DNA from: Bacteroidaceae bacterium
GTDB lineage: Bacteria > Bacteroidota > Bacteroidia > Bacteroidales > Bacteroidaceae
DNA length: 64,000 bases
Direction: 5' to 3'
Assembly: GCA_017933995.1 (NCBI GenBank)
Contig: JAGBKI010000047.1
Location: 1-64,000, forward strand
How positions within the stretch are numbered: position 1 is the stretch's first letter; the number at the start of each line of letters is the position of its first letter. Below the pieces are notes generated by a model. That model saw only the letters and a program-made list of their open reading frames with translations, was not told where the DNA came from and ran no database searches. The translations under genes were made by a program, and so were the position numbers. Of this stretch, positions 18,188 to 26,738 are shown in pieces.

Positions 18188-21100
18188 TTATCGTTCCCGA
18201 GGCGCGACCTGGAAGCGGCCAGAACAATAGTCGGCGGGCGACACGTCGATGTAGCCACCGCGACGACGCACAAAGTCAAGCAGACGGTGGAACACGGGCA
18301 CGCTGGCAAGCAGGTCGGGATTGCCAAAAAGCAGCAGGCATTCGCGCGCGCGGGTCATGGCCACATTGAGCTTGCGGTCGATCAGCGCACCGTCCTCTTC
18401 AAACGTACTTTCGGTGAGAAAAGCCAACTGTTCGGGCTTTCGTGCGGTGAAACCATAGAGGATGGCATCGCGCTGCGAGCCTTGAAAACGCTCCACGGTG
18501 TCGATGGTGATGCCAGCGAGCGCCGCGATGCCGAGCGAATCGACGGCGGCGCGCACGACACAGGCTTGGTTGCGATAGGGCACGATGACGCCCACGGTCG
18601 TCGCGGGGTCAAAACGCTCCCCAGCCATTTCATAGATTTTCGCCACGGTGGCTGCGATAGCTGTGGCCTCGTCGGCGTTCACCTTGTCGGCCACCCCCTC
18701 CTGCGGCGCGGGCACGGCCACGAACGCCAAGCGTCGCGTCAGCAACAAGTCCTCGATGCCGTGGCGACCGCGCCCACTGCGAGGCAGCGTAGTGGCCTGG
18801 TGGGGCAGCGGCACTTCGCACAAGCGGCTCCCGTAGAAAGCCTCGTTGGGAAAGGCAGCGATATCGGGGTGCATACGTCCTTGTCGCGTGAGCATATACA
18901 CCACGTCGGCATTGTCGCGATAGCGGCGGAGCAATCTTTGGAACAAGGGCTGCCGACAGTTGTCCAGCCCAATGGCGCGTAGCGCAGGTTCGGCCACGGC
19001 GGCATCGGCCTCGGGCGTTTGCACCACGGCGGGCAGCTGTTTGTGGTCGCCGATGAGGATGAACCGCCCGATGGCAGGCGTGCCGTCGGGAGCCGTGGCA
19101 CTGAGCAATCCCACGATGTGCGGTTCGAGAATCTGCGACGCCTCGTCGACAATGGCCAGCGAAAAACGCTTGAGCTTGAAAAGGTCGCCCAGTGTGGCCG
19201 TGGCGGCGGTTGTGGCCGCGAAAACGCGCGTCCGGGCAATCTCCGCCCGCAGCTCGTCCGCATTCGCGCAACGCGCCGCCCGCGTGGCGAAGTGATGGAG
19301 GCGGAAGGCCTCGTCGGCAGCGTGCTTCCCGCCGAGGCGGATAAAGTCGATGCCGCTCTCGGCGAGCTTCGCGCACGCTTCGTCTACGGCGCGGTTCGTG
19401 AACGAAAGCAGCAACACCGCGCCGTCGCCCGACAGGAGTTCTTCCTTGAGCGCAGTGAGCAGGCCGAGGGAGGTTTTGCCCGTGCCCGGCGGGCCGATAA
19501 TGAGGAACATGTCGCGCGCACGCTTCCCGCGCAGCACCATCTCGTTGGCCGCGCCATAGTCCCCGCAGAGCCGTTGCGAGCGGTCGATGCGCGGCTCGCG
19601 GTTGAAGAGCAACAGGTCGCGTCGCTCTTTCGGCGCAGTGAGGAAAGCCTGCATCCCCCGGCAGAGCGAGGTAAAGGAAGATTCGTAGTAGTCGTGTTCG
19701 ACAGCCCAGCGCTGCCCCACTGACCCGTAGAACGATGCCGCACCAGCCTGTGGCGAGAGAAGGCTCACGGTGACACTGCGGTCTGTAAGCGCCGCCACAA
19801 CGCCGCGATGGCACACGGCGTGGCGCACATCGGGCACAGCGCCGTCTGAGTAGGGGTAAACCACGACGATGTCGCCCTTGCGGAAATTCGACACCGCCGT
19901 CAGCCCGTCGCCCTGCGCGAAGTCGAGTACCAGCACATCCGTCACGCCCTGCGCGCCCTCGGCGGGCAAACGTAGCGTGAGGCCGCAGAGCAGGTCGCCC
20001 GCCTGTCGTTTCTCCTCGGACGTGGCGCGCCACTTGTCGGCAAAGGCCACCGCACTGCCCCGCGCCGCGCCCACCTTGGCCAACCAGTGTTCGCGCGAAA
20101 GGAAAGCGAGGAAGCGGCTGTAGTAGGCAAACTCCAGCTCCGTCGCCGTGCGCACCGGGGCGAGCAGCGCCTCGATTTGCGGACGTTGGTAGCGCTCCCA
20201 GAGCGGGCCACCCACATGGCGCGTGTTCAGCGCGTCGGCATCGAGCGAGCGCAGACGCGTATAGCCGCCGAGCGAGTAGGCATACTCGTCCGCAACAATC
20301 TCATTGCGCAGCTTCATGGCCCAGAAGGCGGCAGCGGTGTCAAACTCCACCGGCAGCAGTCCCTCCCCGTTGCGGGAGTAAAGCAGATAGGCGCGCAGCT
20401 GGCGCAAGGCGGCAGGCGTAAGGCCGCCCCCGTAGCGCAGCAAGAGCATGTAGAGCAACAGCTGCACGCGGTGGTTCTCACGATGGGCGGGTTTGTCGGG
20501 GCTGGAATTGCGATAGTCTCCCCTACCCGCCTTTTGCTCAATCACCACGCCCCGTCCGGCATGCAGAAAGTCCATACGCCCTTGCAGACCCAGCGCCTCG
20601 CAAAAAAACGAAGGCTCTACCGTAGCGCCCGAGGCGAAGAACGTCGTGGCGTCCTCGGCGATGTCGGCAGCCAGCGTGCCGCGCAACAGGTGGCGAACGT
20701 TGGCGCGCTGGGCCTTGGCCTTTGTGTGGAAGTCGGAACCCACGCCTGTGCAAAGCAGCCGCAGGGCGTTTTCGTGGAAAAACGTCATGGCGCTCTCCGC
20801 ATACGTCGCAGGCTTCGCCGCCGCCCCCACCTCCTCACGCAGGAACTGCCCCGCCAGTTCGCCCAGCAGGATAGCCTCCGACGTCACCGCTGGTTTGAGC
20901 CGCCGCAACAAGTACGCAAGCGGCGAAGTCCCATAGGTTTCGAAGCACGACGCAATGGCCGAAATGTCCACCAGGTAGTCGGGTTCCCAAACAAGCAGGG
21001 CTGCCGTCACGACGCCGTCCCGCACCTGCGGACACAGCGCATTGAGCCGCCCGCCGCGCCGCAGCATCGGCCTGAGGTAGCTCCAGTCGCCCTCCTTGTA

Positions 21101-21286
21101 GAGCGAGGTCGCCGTCCGCCCGCCGTAGAACACGCGCAGAGAGCCGCCGCCCGCGTCCGTACCCGCAGGGTGAGCCACAATGAAGCGCTCGTCCCAGCCG
21201 TCGACCACGAGGCGCACCACCTCCGCCGCTTCCGGCACATCGGAAGCGGGCAGCGCGTCCGTCAGGATTGCATCGTTACTACGCAT
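18188..21286 (-). CDS. Dna2-like fused PD-(D/E)XK nuclease and superfamily 1 helicase
   Basis: 1032 residues from MRSNDAILTDALPASDV. The N-terminal half carries a RecB/Cas4-type nuclease signature (GLQGRMDFLHAG...VVIEQKAGRG, the D...E-x-K triad). The C-terminal half is an SF1B (Upf1/Dna2-like) helicase: Walker A GPPGTGKTS near residue 600, Walker B IVDEASQI, motif III LIGDHKQLPAVV, motif V TVERFQGSQRDAILYG and motif VI NVAMTRARECLLL. The combination matches bacterial Dna2-like proteins that process DNA ends or flaps. The frame could extend to 21415, but the promoter boxes lie inside that extension. It is a single gene, convergent with rplT. Confidence 0.85.
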   Translation of the reverse strand: MRSNDAILTDALPASDVPEAAEVVRLVVDGWDERFIVAHPAGTDAGGGSLRVFYGGRTATSLYKEGDWSYLRPMLRRGGRLNALCPQVRDGVVTAALLVWEPDYLVDISAIASCFETYGTSPLAYLLRRLKPAVTSEAILLGELAGQFLREEVGAAAKPATYAESAMTFFHENALRLLCTGVGSDFHTKAKAQRANVRHLLRGTLAADIAEDATTFFASGATVEPSFFCEALGLQGRMDFLHAGRGVVIEQKAGRGDYRNSSPDKPAHRENHRVQLLLYMLLLRYGGGLTPAALRQLRAYLLYSRNGEGLLPVEFDTAAAFWAMKLRNEIVADEYAYSLGGYTRLRSLDADALNTRHVGGPLWERYQRPQIEALLAPVRTATELEFAYYSRFLAFLSREHWLAKVGAARGSAVAFADKWRATSEEKRQAGDLLCGLTLRLPAEGAQGVTDVLVLDFAQGDGLTAVSNFRKGDIVVVYPYSDGAVPDVRHAVCHRGVVAALTDRSVTVSLLSPQAGAASFYGSVGQRWAVEHDYYESSFTSLCRGMQAFLTAPKERRDLLLFNREPRIDRSQRLCGDYGAANEMVLRGKRARDMFLIIGPPGTGKTSLGLLTALKEELLSGDGAVLLLSFTNRAVDEACAKLAESGIDFIRLGGKHAADEAFRLHHFATRAARCANADELRAEIARTRVFAATTAATATLGDLFKLKRFSLAIVDEASQILEPHIVGLLSATAPDGTPAIGRFILIGDHKQLPAVVQTPEADAAVAEPALRAIGLDNCRQPLFQRLLRRYRDNADVVYMLTRQGRMHPDIAAFPNEAFYGSRLCEVPLPHQATTLPRSGRGRHGIEDLLLTRRLAFVAVPAPQEGVADKVNADEATAIAATVAKIYEMAGERFDPATTVGVIVPYRNQACVVRAAVDSLGIAALAGITIDTVERFQGSQRDAILYGFTARKPEQLAFLTESTFEEDGALIDRKLNVAMTRARECLLLFGNPDLLASVPVFHRLLDFVRRRGGYIDVSPADYCSGRFQVAPRER

Positions 21287-21294
21287 ATATGGAG

Positions 21295-21302
21295 CAAAGA
21301 TA
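21295..21302 (-). promoter_or_regulatory. Proximal -7 box upstream of the nuclease-helicase gene
   Basis: TATCTTTG on the minus strand only 9 bp from the start codon, which would give an almost leaderless message. It sits in a segment (GAGCAAAGATACTGCAAGGC) that is repeated at 21377-21396. Confidence 0.4.
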
Positions 21303-21379
21303 CTGCAAGGCGAGCGCAGGGGAAAGAAAGCTCGCTTTCTTTTTCCATGCCGAGCCGCAGCGTATCTTCGCTTTTTGAG

Positions 21380-21387
21380 CAAAGATA
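21380..21387 (-). promoter_or_regulatory. Distal copy of the same -7 box
   Basis: A second TATCTTTG in an identical 20-bp context 85 bp farther upstream. Used alone it gives a leader of about 85 nt before the helicase start. Confidence 0.4.
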
Positions 21388-21415
21388 CTGCAAGGCGGGG
21401 AGAGGCGGCACGCAA

Positions 21416-21904
21416 GCGGTTGAAAAAGTGATCTCAGTGCCCTTCGCGCAGCCAATAACCCCAGAGGGGTTACAGGTGATAGGCCGGGGCAACGCCCCGG
21501 TGGCACAATACCCATATCAAACAACCCCAGCGGGGTTGCACAAAGGGAGGCCGCCACAACGATTGTGCAACCCCGCTGGGGTTGGTCTGTATGCCGGTGA
21601 AATCCGGGGCGCTGCCCCGGCCTATCTTCTGCAATCCCGCTGGGATTGCCAACCGTTTCTCGGCGCGAAGGCGGTTGAAAAAGTGATGCCAGTACCCTTC
21701 GCGCAGCCAATAACCCCAAAGGGGTTACAGGTGATAGGCCGGGGCAACGCCCCGGTGGCACAATACCCATATCAAACAACCCCAGCGGGGTTGCACAAAG
21801 GGAGGCCGCCACAACGATTGTGCAACCCCGCCGGGGTTGGTCTGTATGCCGGTGAAATCCGGGGCGCTGCCCCGGCCTATCTTCTGCAATCCCGCTGGGA
21901 TTGC
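21416..21904. repeat. Tandem duplicate of a GC-rich dyad block (255-bp period)
   Basis: GCGGTTGAAAAAGTGAT starts both copies, at 21416 and 21671. Each copy holds AACCCC(A)GGGGTT, GGCCGGGGCAACGCCCCGG, CAACCCCAGCGGGGTTGCAC, a mirrored CAACCCCGCTGGGGTTGG, CCGGGGCGCTGCCCCGGCC and AATCCCGCTGGGATTGC. The copies are nearly identical. No gene was found between 21287 and 22389 apart from these repeats, array 2 and promoters. Confidence 0.9.
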
Positions 21905-22048
21905 AAGCACGTCCGAGAGTTTTCGGCGCAGGTGTCATTTCCCCCAAAAAGCGATATACAGTATTTTTATACCTTCTCATTCTCACTCATCCCCCACCCC
22001 ATTCCCGCCCGAAGCCGCACAAAAACTTTTTGTCGTGGGGAAAATCTG

Positions 22049-22132
22049 CAAACTTAGGCTTAGTTTGTAGAAACTTAGGCTTAATTTGTACAAACTAAGG
22101 CTTAGTTTCGCCAAATTAAGGCTTAATTTGGA
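22049..22132. repeat. Tandem array of four 21-bp units (array 2)
   Basis: Units begin at 22049, 22070, 22091 and 22112, each exactly 21 bp around (A)AACTTAGGCTTAGTTTG or AACTAAGGCTTAGTTT. The unit ends are GTA, GTA, CGC and GGA, so unit identity by position matches array 1. It lies 145 bp after the GC-rich tandem block. Confidence 0.9.
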
Positions 22133-22292
22133 GAATTAGCCCGATCCAGTAAGTTTTTCGGGCTTTCGGCGCGGTTCTCCGAGGGATTCCGGCGGTTTTA
22201 CAAAGGCTTTCGGCGCGGATGCTATGGCTTCGGAAAAACGGGGTGTGCGATTTTTTAGGCACCGAAATATGGTGCGTGTGTACCTTTTATCC

Positions 22293-22300
22293 TATCTTTG
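22293..22300 (+). promoter_or_regulatory. -7 promoter box for the lipoprotein gene
   Basis: TATCTTTG, 90 bp before the start codon at 22390, predicting a leader of about 80 nt. Confidence 0.6.
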
Positions 22301-22389
22301 CCGCCAGGAACGGTAATAATGAGGAGTTATTGCCGTGTGAGTTTTTAACCATATTGCAAACCAAACCTCTAAACACACACAAAAAAACC

Positions 22390-22764
22390 ATGAAAAAGTT
22401 GCTACCCTTGCTGCTGCTCTTGGCGCTGCCACTCACAACACTGACCTCCTGCGAAGACGACCCTTGGGAGGAGGAAATGATGGGCGAGTACGAAAGCGAT
22501 GACGGCAGCGTGTACTTCGTGCTTAGCACGCGGAAAAACGGATACGTGGAGTACGGCGACGGCCAAGGCTATGAGTTCACTTGGTGGGCTTCAAAGGACC
22601 GTCTGTACTTTTATCCCTTAGGCTACGAAAGCTTCTCGTGCCGCTATCGGTGGACACGCGGCGGCGAACTGGTGATTTTCGATTTCGACCAGTGGGGCGA
22701 TTTGTACCTGTATCCCCTCCGCTTCTACCACTCACGGCAGGCAGCGCCCGACGCGGGCGAATAA
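22390..22764 (+). CDS. Small surface lipoprotein, unknown function
   Basis: 124 residues from MKKLLPLLLLLALPLTTLTS with a lipobox LTS-C at Cys21. The next residues are EDD, which resembles the acidic lipoprotein export signal of Bacteroidetes and suggests surface display. The mature part is small, acidic and aromatic (SDDGSVYFVLSTRKNGYVEY, WWASKDRLYFYPLGY, FDFDQWGDLYLYPLRFY) and looks like an all-beta domain. No family was recognised. The longer frame from 22219 is rejected because the promoter box lies inside it. It is a single gene, convergent with gldH. Confidence 0.75.
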   Translation: MKKLLPLLLLLALPLTTLTSCEDDPWEEEMMGEYESDDGSVYFVLSTRKNGYVEYGDGQGYEFTWWASKDRLYFYPLGYESFSCRYRWTRGGELVIFDFDQWGDLYLYPLRFYHSRQAAPDAGE

Positions 22765-22793
22765 TTCCCGCGCGGCACGCACGCCCAATGCAA

Positions 22794-22833
22794 AGCGGGC
22801 AGCAATTAAGGAGTTTCTTTATTGCTGCCCGCT
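22794..22833. terminator. Bidirectional terminator between lipoprotein and gldH genes
   Basis: AGCGGGCAGCAAT and ATTGCTGCCCGCT form a perfect 13-bp stem around a 14-nt loop, between two convergent genes. Confidence 0.8.
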
Positions 22834-22860
22834 AAATTTATGCCCCGTGGCGGCACGGCG

Positions 22861-23331
22861 CTACTCTTCGCGCGTCAGCACAAGGCCGAGGGCGGCGATG
22901 CCCTGCACTTTGGAGAGGTCGCGCATGTGGTGGGCCACGACAATACGCCCCGCTGCGCTGTCGCTGAGAGCCACATAGCCCGCAGCAGCTTCGTGTTCGT
23001 GGAGCGAGAGGCCGCGCCCGGCGGGGTCGCCCTTGCGGTCAAAAAGCGTCAGGCGGATGAGCGTGTCGCGCGAAAGGCTGTCGGTGCCCCATTCTTGGTG
23101 CAAAAGCAGCGCAAGCTCGCGATAGGGATAGCTGTGGGCCTCGCTGCTTCTCACGGCGACGCGCAGCGCGTAGCGTCCGGGGGGCAGCGTGTCGACGGTG
23201 AACACCGCAGGCACGGCTTTGTCCCACCCGTCGGTGGGCAGGCTCACGAAAGCGGCATAGTCGGGCACACGGGTGCAGGCCGCGAGCAACGCGGCCAAAA
23301 ATAGGAGGGATATGCGTCGGGGGCGGCTCAT
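22861..23331 (-). CDS. gldH: GldH-like gliding-motility lipoprotein
   Basis: 156 residues. A lipoprotein signal peptide (MSRPRRISLLFLAALLAACT, lipobox LAA-C19) is followed by YAAFVSLPTDGWDKAVPAVF, the GldH-type beginning with the W of GWDK, and a beta-rich domain with LALLLHQEWGTDSLSRDTL. GldH belongs to the gliding/type IX secretion set in Flavobacteria and is retained in non-gliding Bacteroidales. It is last in the metF-holB-ricT-gldH operon; its ATG overlaps the ricT stop (ATGA), indicating translational coupling. Confidence 0.82.
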   Translation of the reverse strand: MSRPRRISLLFLAALLAACTRVPDYAAFVSLPTDGWDKAVPAVFTVDTLPPGRYALRVAVRSSEAHSYPYRELALLLHQEWGTDSLSRDTLIRLTLFDRKGDPAGRGLSLHEHEAAAGYVALSDSAAGRIVVAHHMRDLSKVQGIAALGLVLTREE

Positions 23332-24464
23332 CGCTGGGGTTTGCGCTGGCCACGTCCGCCGCCGCGCGAGCGGCGTTGCTTGGACGTGTGGCGGTCTTTG
23401 TCGAAGCGGGTGAGGCTCTGCTCGTCGAGGAGGTCGTGGGAGGGTTTCGGACGGTAGTCGCTGTCGGCCTCAAGGCGCAGCGGCTTTTGCCCCTCCTTGT
23501 TCAGTTTGATTATCTCAAAGGCTCGCTCGTTCGTGATGGTGCACAAGTTGCCTCCCATGCGGCGGTCGGTGCTGTAGGTGACGGTTCCGGCGAGCACATC
23601 GGCCTTGAAGTAGTGGTAGGTCGCGTCCTGGGTCTCCAGATCTATTTCGCGGCTCGGCTGGCGACGCGCAGCCTCCATATACTGGTCTACCTCGTAATTC
23701 ATACAGCACTTCAATTTCGCACACTGCCCAGCAAGTTTTTGCGGGTTGGGGGCAATGTCCTGAAAACGTGCGGCAGCGGTCGACACACTGCTGAAGCGGG
23801 TCATCCAGGTGGCACAACAGAGTTCGCGCCCACAGGGTCCGAAGCCGCCGATGCGCCCCGCCTCTTGCCGTGCGCCGATTTGGCGCATCTCGATGCGCAC
23901 ATGGAAAGCGTCGGCCAGCACACGGATGAGCTGCCGGAAGTCCACGCGCCCGTCGGCAATGTAGTAGAAAATGGCTTTCTGCCCGTCGCCCTGATACTCC
24001 ACGTCGCCTATTTTCATCTGGAGGCCAAGGTCTTTTGCCATTTGGCGGGCGCGGATCATCGTGTCCTGCTCCAAGGCGCGGCTCTCGTGCCACTTGTCGA
24101 TGTCAAGTTGGCGCGCCTTGCGATAAATGCGGCGCAAGTCGGGCGGGGTCTTGAAACCGGCTTTCTCAATCTGGCGGCGCACAAGCGCGCCGGTGAGCGA
24201 AACGACGCCGATGTCGTGGCCGGGGCTGCTCTCCACGGCCACAATGTCGCCCTTGACGAGAGGAAGACGGTTTTCGTTGAGGAAATATGCTTTGCGGGTG
24301 TTCTTGAACTGCACTTCGACAAGGTTGCAGTCGTTGATGTTGCCAGGCAGCCCGGCCAGGTAGTCATACGAGTTGAGCTGGTGGTCGCTGCGCCCGCACG
24401 AGGCGGCACAAAGTCCGTTCAGGCCCTGGTCGGATATGAAGCGTGGGGAATTGTTTGCATCCAT
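23328..24464 (-). CDS. ricT: PSP1-domain protein RicT
   Basis: 378 residues from MDANNSPRFISDQGLNGLCA; the frame extends upstream but without homology. The central PSP1 domain carries the Cys pairs expected of the Fe-S-binding regulator RicT (GPCGRELCCATW and CAKLKCCMNYE). The C-terminus is a basic tail (SKQRRSRGGGRGQRKPQR). In Bacillus RicT works with RicA and RicF in RNA maturation and development; in Bacteroidales the role is less clear. It lies 88 bp after holB and overlaps gldH by 4 bp. Confidence 0.9.
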   Translation of the reverse strand: MDANNSPRFISDQGLNGLCAASCGRSDHQLNSYDYLAGLPGNINDCNLVEVQFKNTRKAYFLNENRLPLVKGDIVAVESSPGHDIGVVSLTGALVRRQIEKAGFKTPPDLRRIYRKARQLDIDKWHESRALEQDTMIRARQMAKDLGLQMKIGDVEYQGDGQKAIFYYIADGRVDFRQLIRVLADAFHVRIEMRQIGARQEAGRIGGFGPCGRELCCATWMTRFSSVSTAAARFQDIAPNPQKLAGQCAKLKCCMNYEVDQYMEAARRQPSREIDLETQDATYHYFKADVLAGTVTYSTDRRMGGNLCTITNERAFEIIKLNKEGQKPLRLEADSDYRPKPSHDLLDEQSLTRFDKDRHTSKQRRSRGGGRGQRKPQR

Positions 24465-24552
24465 AAGGCGGAAAAGAAAAAAACTGAAGGGGAGGTTATA
24501 TAAATGATTGTGGGTGGACTGACGGCGGGGGCGCAGCACGGCGAGGCGGGCA

Positions 24553-25665
24553 CTACTTCCGAACCAGCACGAGGCACTGCAAAGCCAGGTCGAAGAACAC
24601 CATGCGCGGGTTGGCGTTCTGCGCGATGTCGCGCATGGCGGAGTCGATCTCGGCCAAAAAGCCTTCGACGTTGCGCTCATTCACATAAGGCGCGAATCGC
24701 TTGAGGAAATCGGCCTCGCGGGGCGTTGTGTACGTGAGCTGTGGCAACGCGGCGGCGCGTATGTAGCTTTCGCGCACCACGTGGTGCATATATTGCAGGA
24801 AGCGGCGGCACTTTTCGCGCCCCCATTCGGCCACCTGTTCCGACCAAGTTTGCAACTCGCGCACCTTGCGGGCGAAGCCGTGGCGCATGAGCAACTTAAA
24901 CATGTCGAGGAACAGCTCCTCTTCGCCGTTTTGTGTGACACGGGCACGCGCCGTGGTGAAACTGCCGCCGCTGCTGCGGGCCACGGTTTGCGCGTCGGCG
25001 GAGGAAAGGCCGTAGTGTGTGGCGAGGGCTTCGGCTATCTCGTCGGCGGAAAGCGCTTTGCACTCTTCGCGCACACAGCGGCTCACGATGGTGTCGAGCA
25101 ACAGGTCTGGACGGTCGGTGAGCAGCAGGAAAGCCGTGCCGGGCATGGGTTCCTCAAGAATTTTGAGGAGTTTGTTGGCGGCTTCGGTGCGAAGAAGCTC
25201 GGCGTGCCAGATGATAATCACGCGGTAGCCGCCTTGGTTCGAGGTCAAACTGATTTTGCGCAGTATTTGCTCGGCCTCGGAAACGAATATGTGGGGTTGC
25301 TGCGTGGTTACACCCATGCGGGCAAACCACCCCTTGGCGTCGAAATAGGGCGACTCCCTCAGCAGCTCGCGCCACTGGGACATGTACTGGTCGCTCACCT
25401 CCTTGCTCTTGGGCACGGGGAAGACAAAATGGAGGTCGGGGTGTTCAAGCTTGGCTGTCATCTTGCAGCCCGCGCATCGTCCGCAAGGCGCGCCGTCCAC
25501 TGGCTCTTTGCAGAGCAGGGCGGTGGCATAGGAAAGGGCCAGAGCCAATTTGCCGCATCCCTCGGGGCCGTAAAGCAGCTGCGCATGGGGCACACGCCCG
25601 CTGGCGAGCTGTGCAAGCATCTGTTGCTTGACCTCCGTTTGCCCTATCACTTCGCTGAAAAGCAT
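24553..25665 (-). CDS. holB: DNA polymerase III clamp-loader subunit delta prime
   Basis: 370 residues from MLFSEVIGQTEVKQQML. A modified P-loop (YGPEGCGKLALAL), a zinc module (CGRCAGC) and the lid region (WHAELLRTEAANKLLKILEEP, then SRC) identify the gamma/delta-prime AAA family. Delta prime is the stator of the clamp loader that places the sliding clamp on DNA. The start is 11 bp after the metF stop; upstream extension is rejected because it would run into metF. It is the second gene of the operon. Confidence 0.92.
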   Translation of the reverse strand: MLFSEVIGQTEVKQQMLAQLASGRVPHAQLLYGPEGCGKLALALSYATALLCKEPVDGAPCGRCAGCKMTAKLEHPDLHFVFPVPKSKEVSDQYMSQWRELLRESPYFDAKGWFARMGVTTQQPHIFVSEAEQILRKISLTSNQGGYRVIIIWHAELLRTEAANKLLKILEEPMPGTAFLLLTDRPDLLLDTIVSRCVREECKALSADEIAEALATHYGLSSADAQTVARSSGGSFTTARARVTQNGEEELFLDMFKLLMRHGFARKVRELQTWSEQVAEWGREKCRRFLQYMHHVVRESYIRAAALPQLTYTTPREADFLKRFAPYVNERNVEGFLAEIDSAMRDIAQNANPRMVFFDLALQCLVLVRK

Positions 25666-25676
25666 GGTTGTGGGTT

Positions 25677-26642
25677 TTAGTACACTTGTCGGACGATTTC
25701 CTTGATGCTGTCGGCGGAACCCATGGAATAGAAGTGGATGCCGGGCACACCAGCCGCTACCAACTCGCGACACTGGGCAATTCCCCACTCCACACCGAGC
25801 CTGCGCGCGTCCTCATCGTCGCGACAGCGCGCCGCCTCCTTGACGAGAGCTTCGGGCAGGTCGCAGTGGAAAGTCCGGGGAATGGTGGTGAGTTGGGACA
25901 GTTTGGTGAAAGGTTTCACGCCGGGGACTATCGGCACGTCGATGCCCGCTGCGCGCACGCGCTTCACGAAGTCAAAATACTTCGCGTTGTCGTAGAAAAG
26001 CTGCGTCACGCCATATTCGGCACCCGCATCGACCTTCTGCTTGAAGCGGACCACGTCGGCCTCCAAGTTGGGGGCCTCTTCGTGTTTTTCGGGATAGCAG
26101 GCCACGCCGAATGTAAAGGGGGTAGGCGGGGGCGCGACCTCTGTGCCGTCGATGAAACGCCCTTTGTTGAAGTCGTTCACCTGTTCAATGAGGTCGGTGG
26201 CGTGTACGTTCGCTTCGCCCAGCGTGTCGGGCTTCGACAGATGAGCCACCTTGGGCTTGTCGCCCCGCAGCGCGAGGATGTGGGTCATACCCAAAAACTG
26301 GAGGTCGAGGAGCACGTATTCCGTCTCTTCGCGCGTGAAACCGTTGCAAAGGACATGGGGCACTACGGGTATGCCATACTCGTAGCGGATGGCGGCTGCC
26401 ACAGCCACAGTGCCCGGACGGCGGCGCAGCGTGGTGCGTTGCAACAGGCCGTCGGGGCGTTCGTGATAGACGTACTCGGAACTGTGCGTCGTGATGTTGA
26501 TGTAGGCCGGGGCGTAGTCGCGCAGCGTCTCCACGACACGGCGCAAACGGTCAAGGCCAGCGCCTTTGAGCGGGGGTAAAATCTCAAAAGAAAAGGCTGT
26601 GCGCCCGCCTTGCGACAGCAGCTCGGATATGTTCATTCGCAT
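25677..26642 (-). CDS. metF: 5,10-methylenetetrahydrofolate reductase
   Basis: 321 residues: MRMNISELLSQGGRTAFSFE then ILPP, the FAD-binding TIM barrel with FSFEILPP, HSSEYVYH, HVLCNGFTREE, ALRGDKP and GVACYPEKHEEAPN, all MetF signatures. It reduces methylene-THF to methyl-THF for methionine synthesis. It heads the operon metF-holB-ricT-gldH from a promoter 20 bp upstream of its start. Length is near the family average. Confidence 0.96.
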   Translation of the reverse strand: MRMNISELLSQGGRTAFSFEILPPLKGAGLDRLRRVVETLRDYAPAYINITTHSSEYVYHERPDGLLQRTTLRRRPGTVAVAAAIRYEYGIPVVPHVLCNGFTREETEYVLLDLQFLGMTHILALRGDKPKVAHLSKPDTLGEANVHATDLIEQVNDFNKGRFIDGTEVAPPPTPFTFGVACYPEKHEEAPNLEADVVRFKQKVDAGAEYGVTQLFYDNAKYFDFVKRVRAAGIDVPIVPGVKPFTKLSQLTTIPRTFHCDLPEALVKEAARCRDDEDARRLGVEWGIAQCRELVAAGVPGIHFYSMGSADSIKEIVRQVY

Positions 26643-26662
26643 TCAGGGTCTTAAGACTTGCG

Positions 26663-26670
26663 CAAAAGTA
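26663..26670 (-). promoter_or_regulatory. -7 promoter box for metF operon
   Basis: TACTTTTG on the minus strand, with a TTG about 20 bp farther upstream. The leader would be only about 13 nt. It directly follows the terminator of the upstream gene. Confidence 0.65.
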
Positions 26671-26678
26671 CGCAAAAA

Positions 26679-26704
26679 CGACCGAATACAAGCGTATCCG
26701 GCCG
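26679..26704. terminator. Terminator downstream of the PEP-synthase-like gene
   Basis: Minus strand: CGGCCGGATAC-GCTT-GTATTCGGTCG followed by TTTTTG. The stem includes G-T pairs and is flanked by T-runs in both directions. Confidence 0.75.
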
Positions 26705-26738
26705 TTTTTACTGTTCCGAAGCGTCTGTAAGCGCCCCG

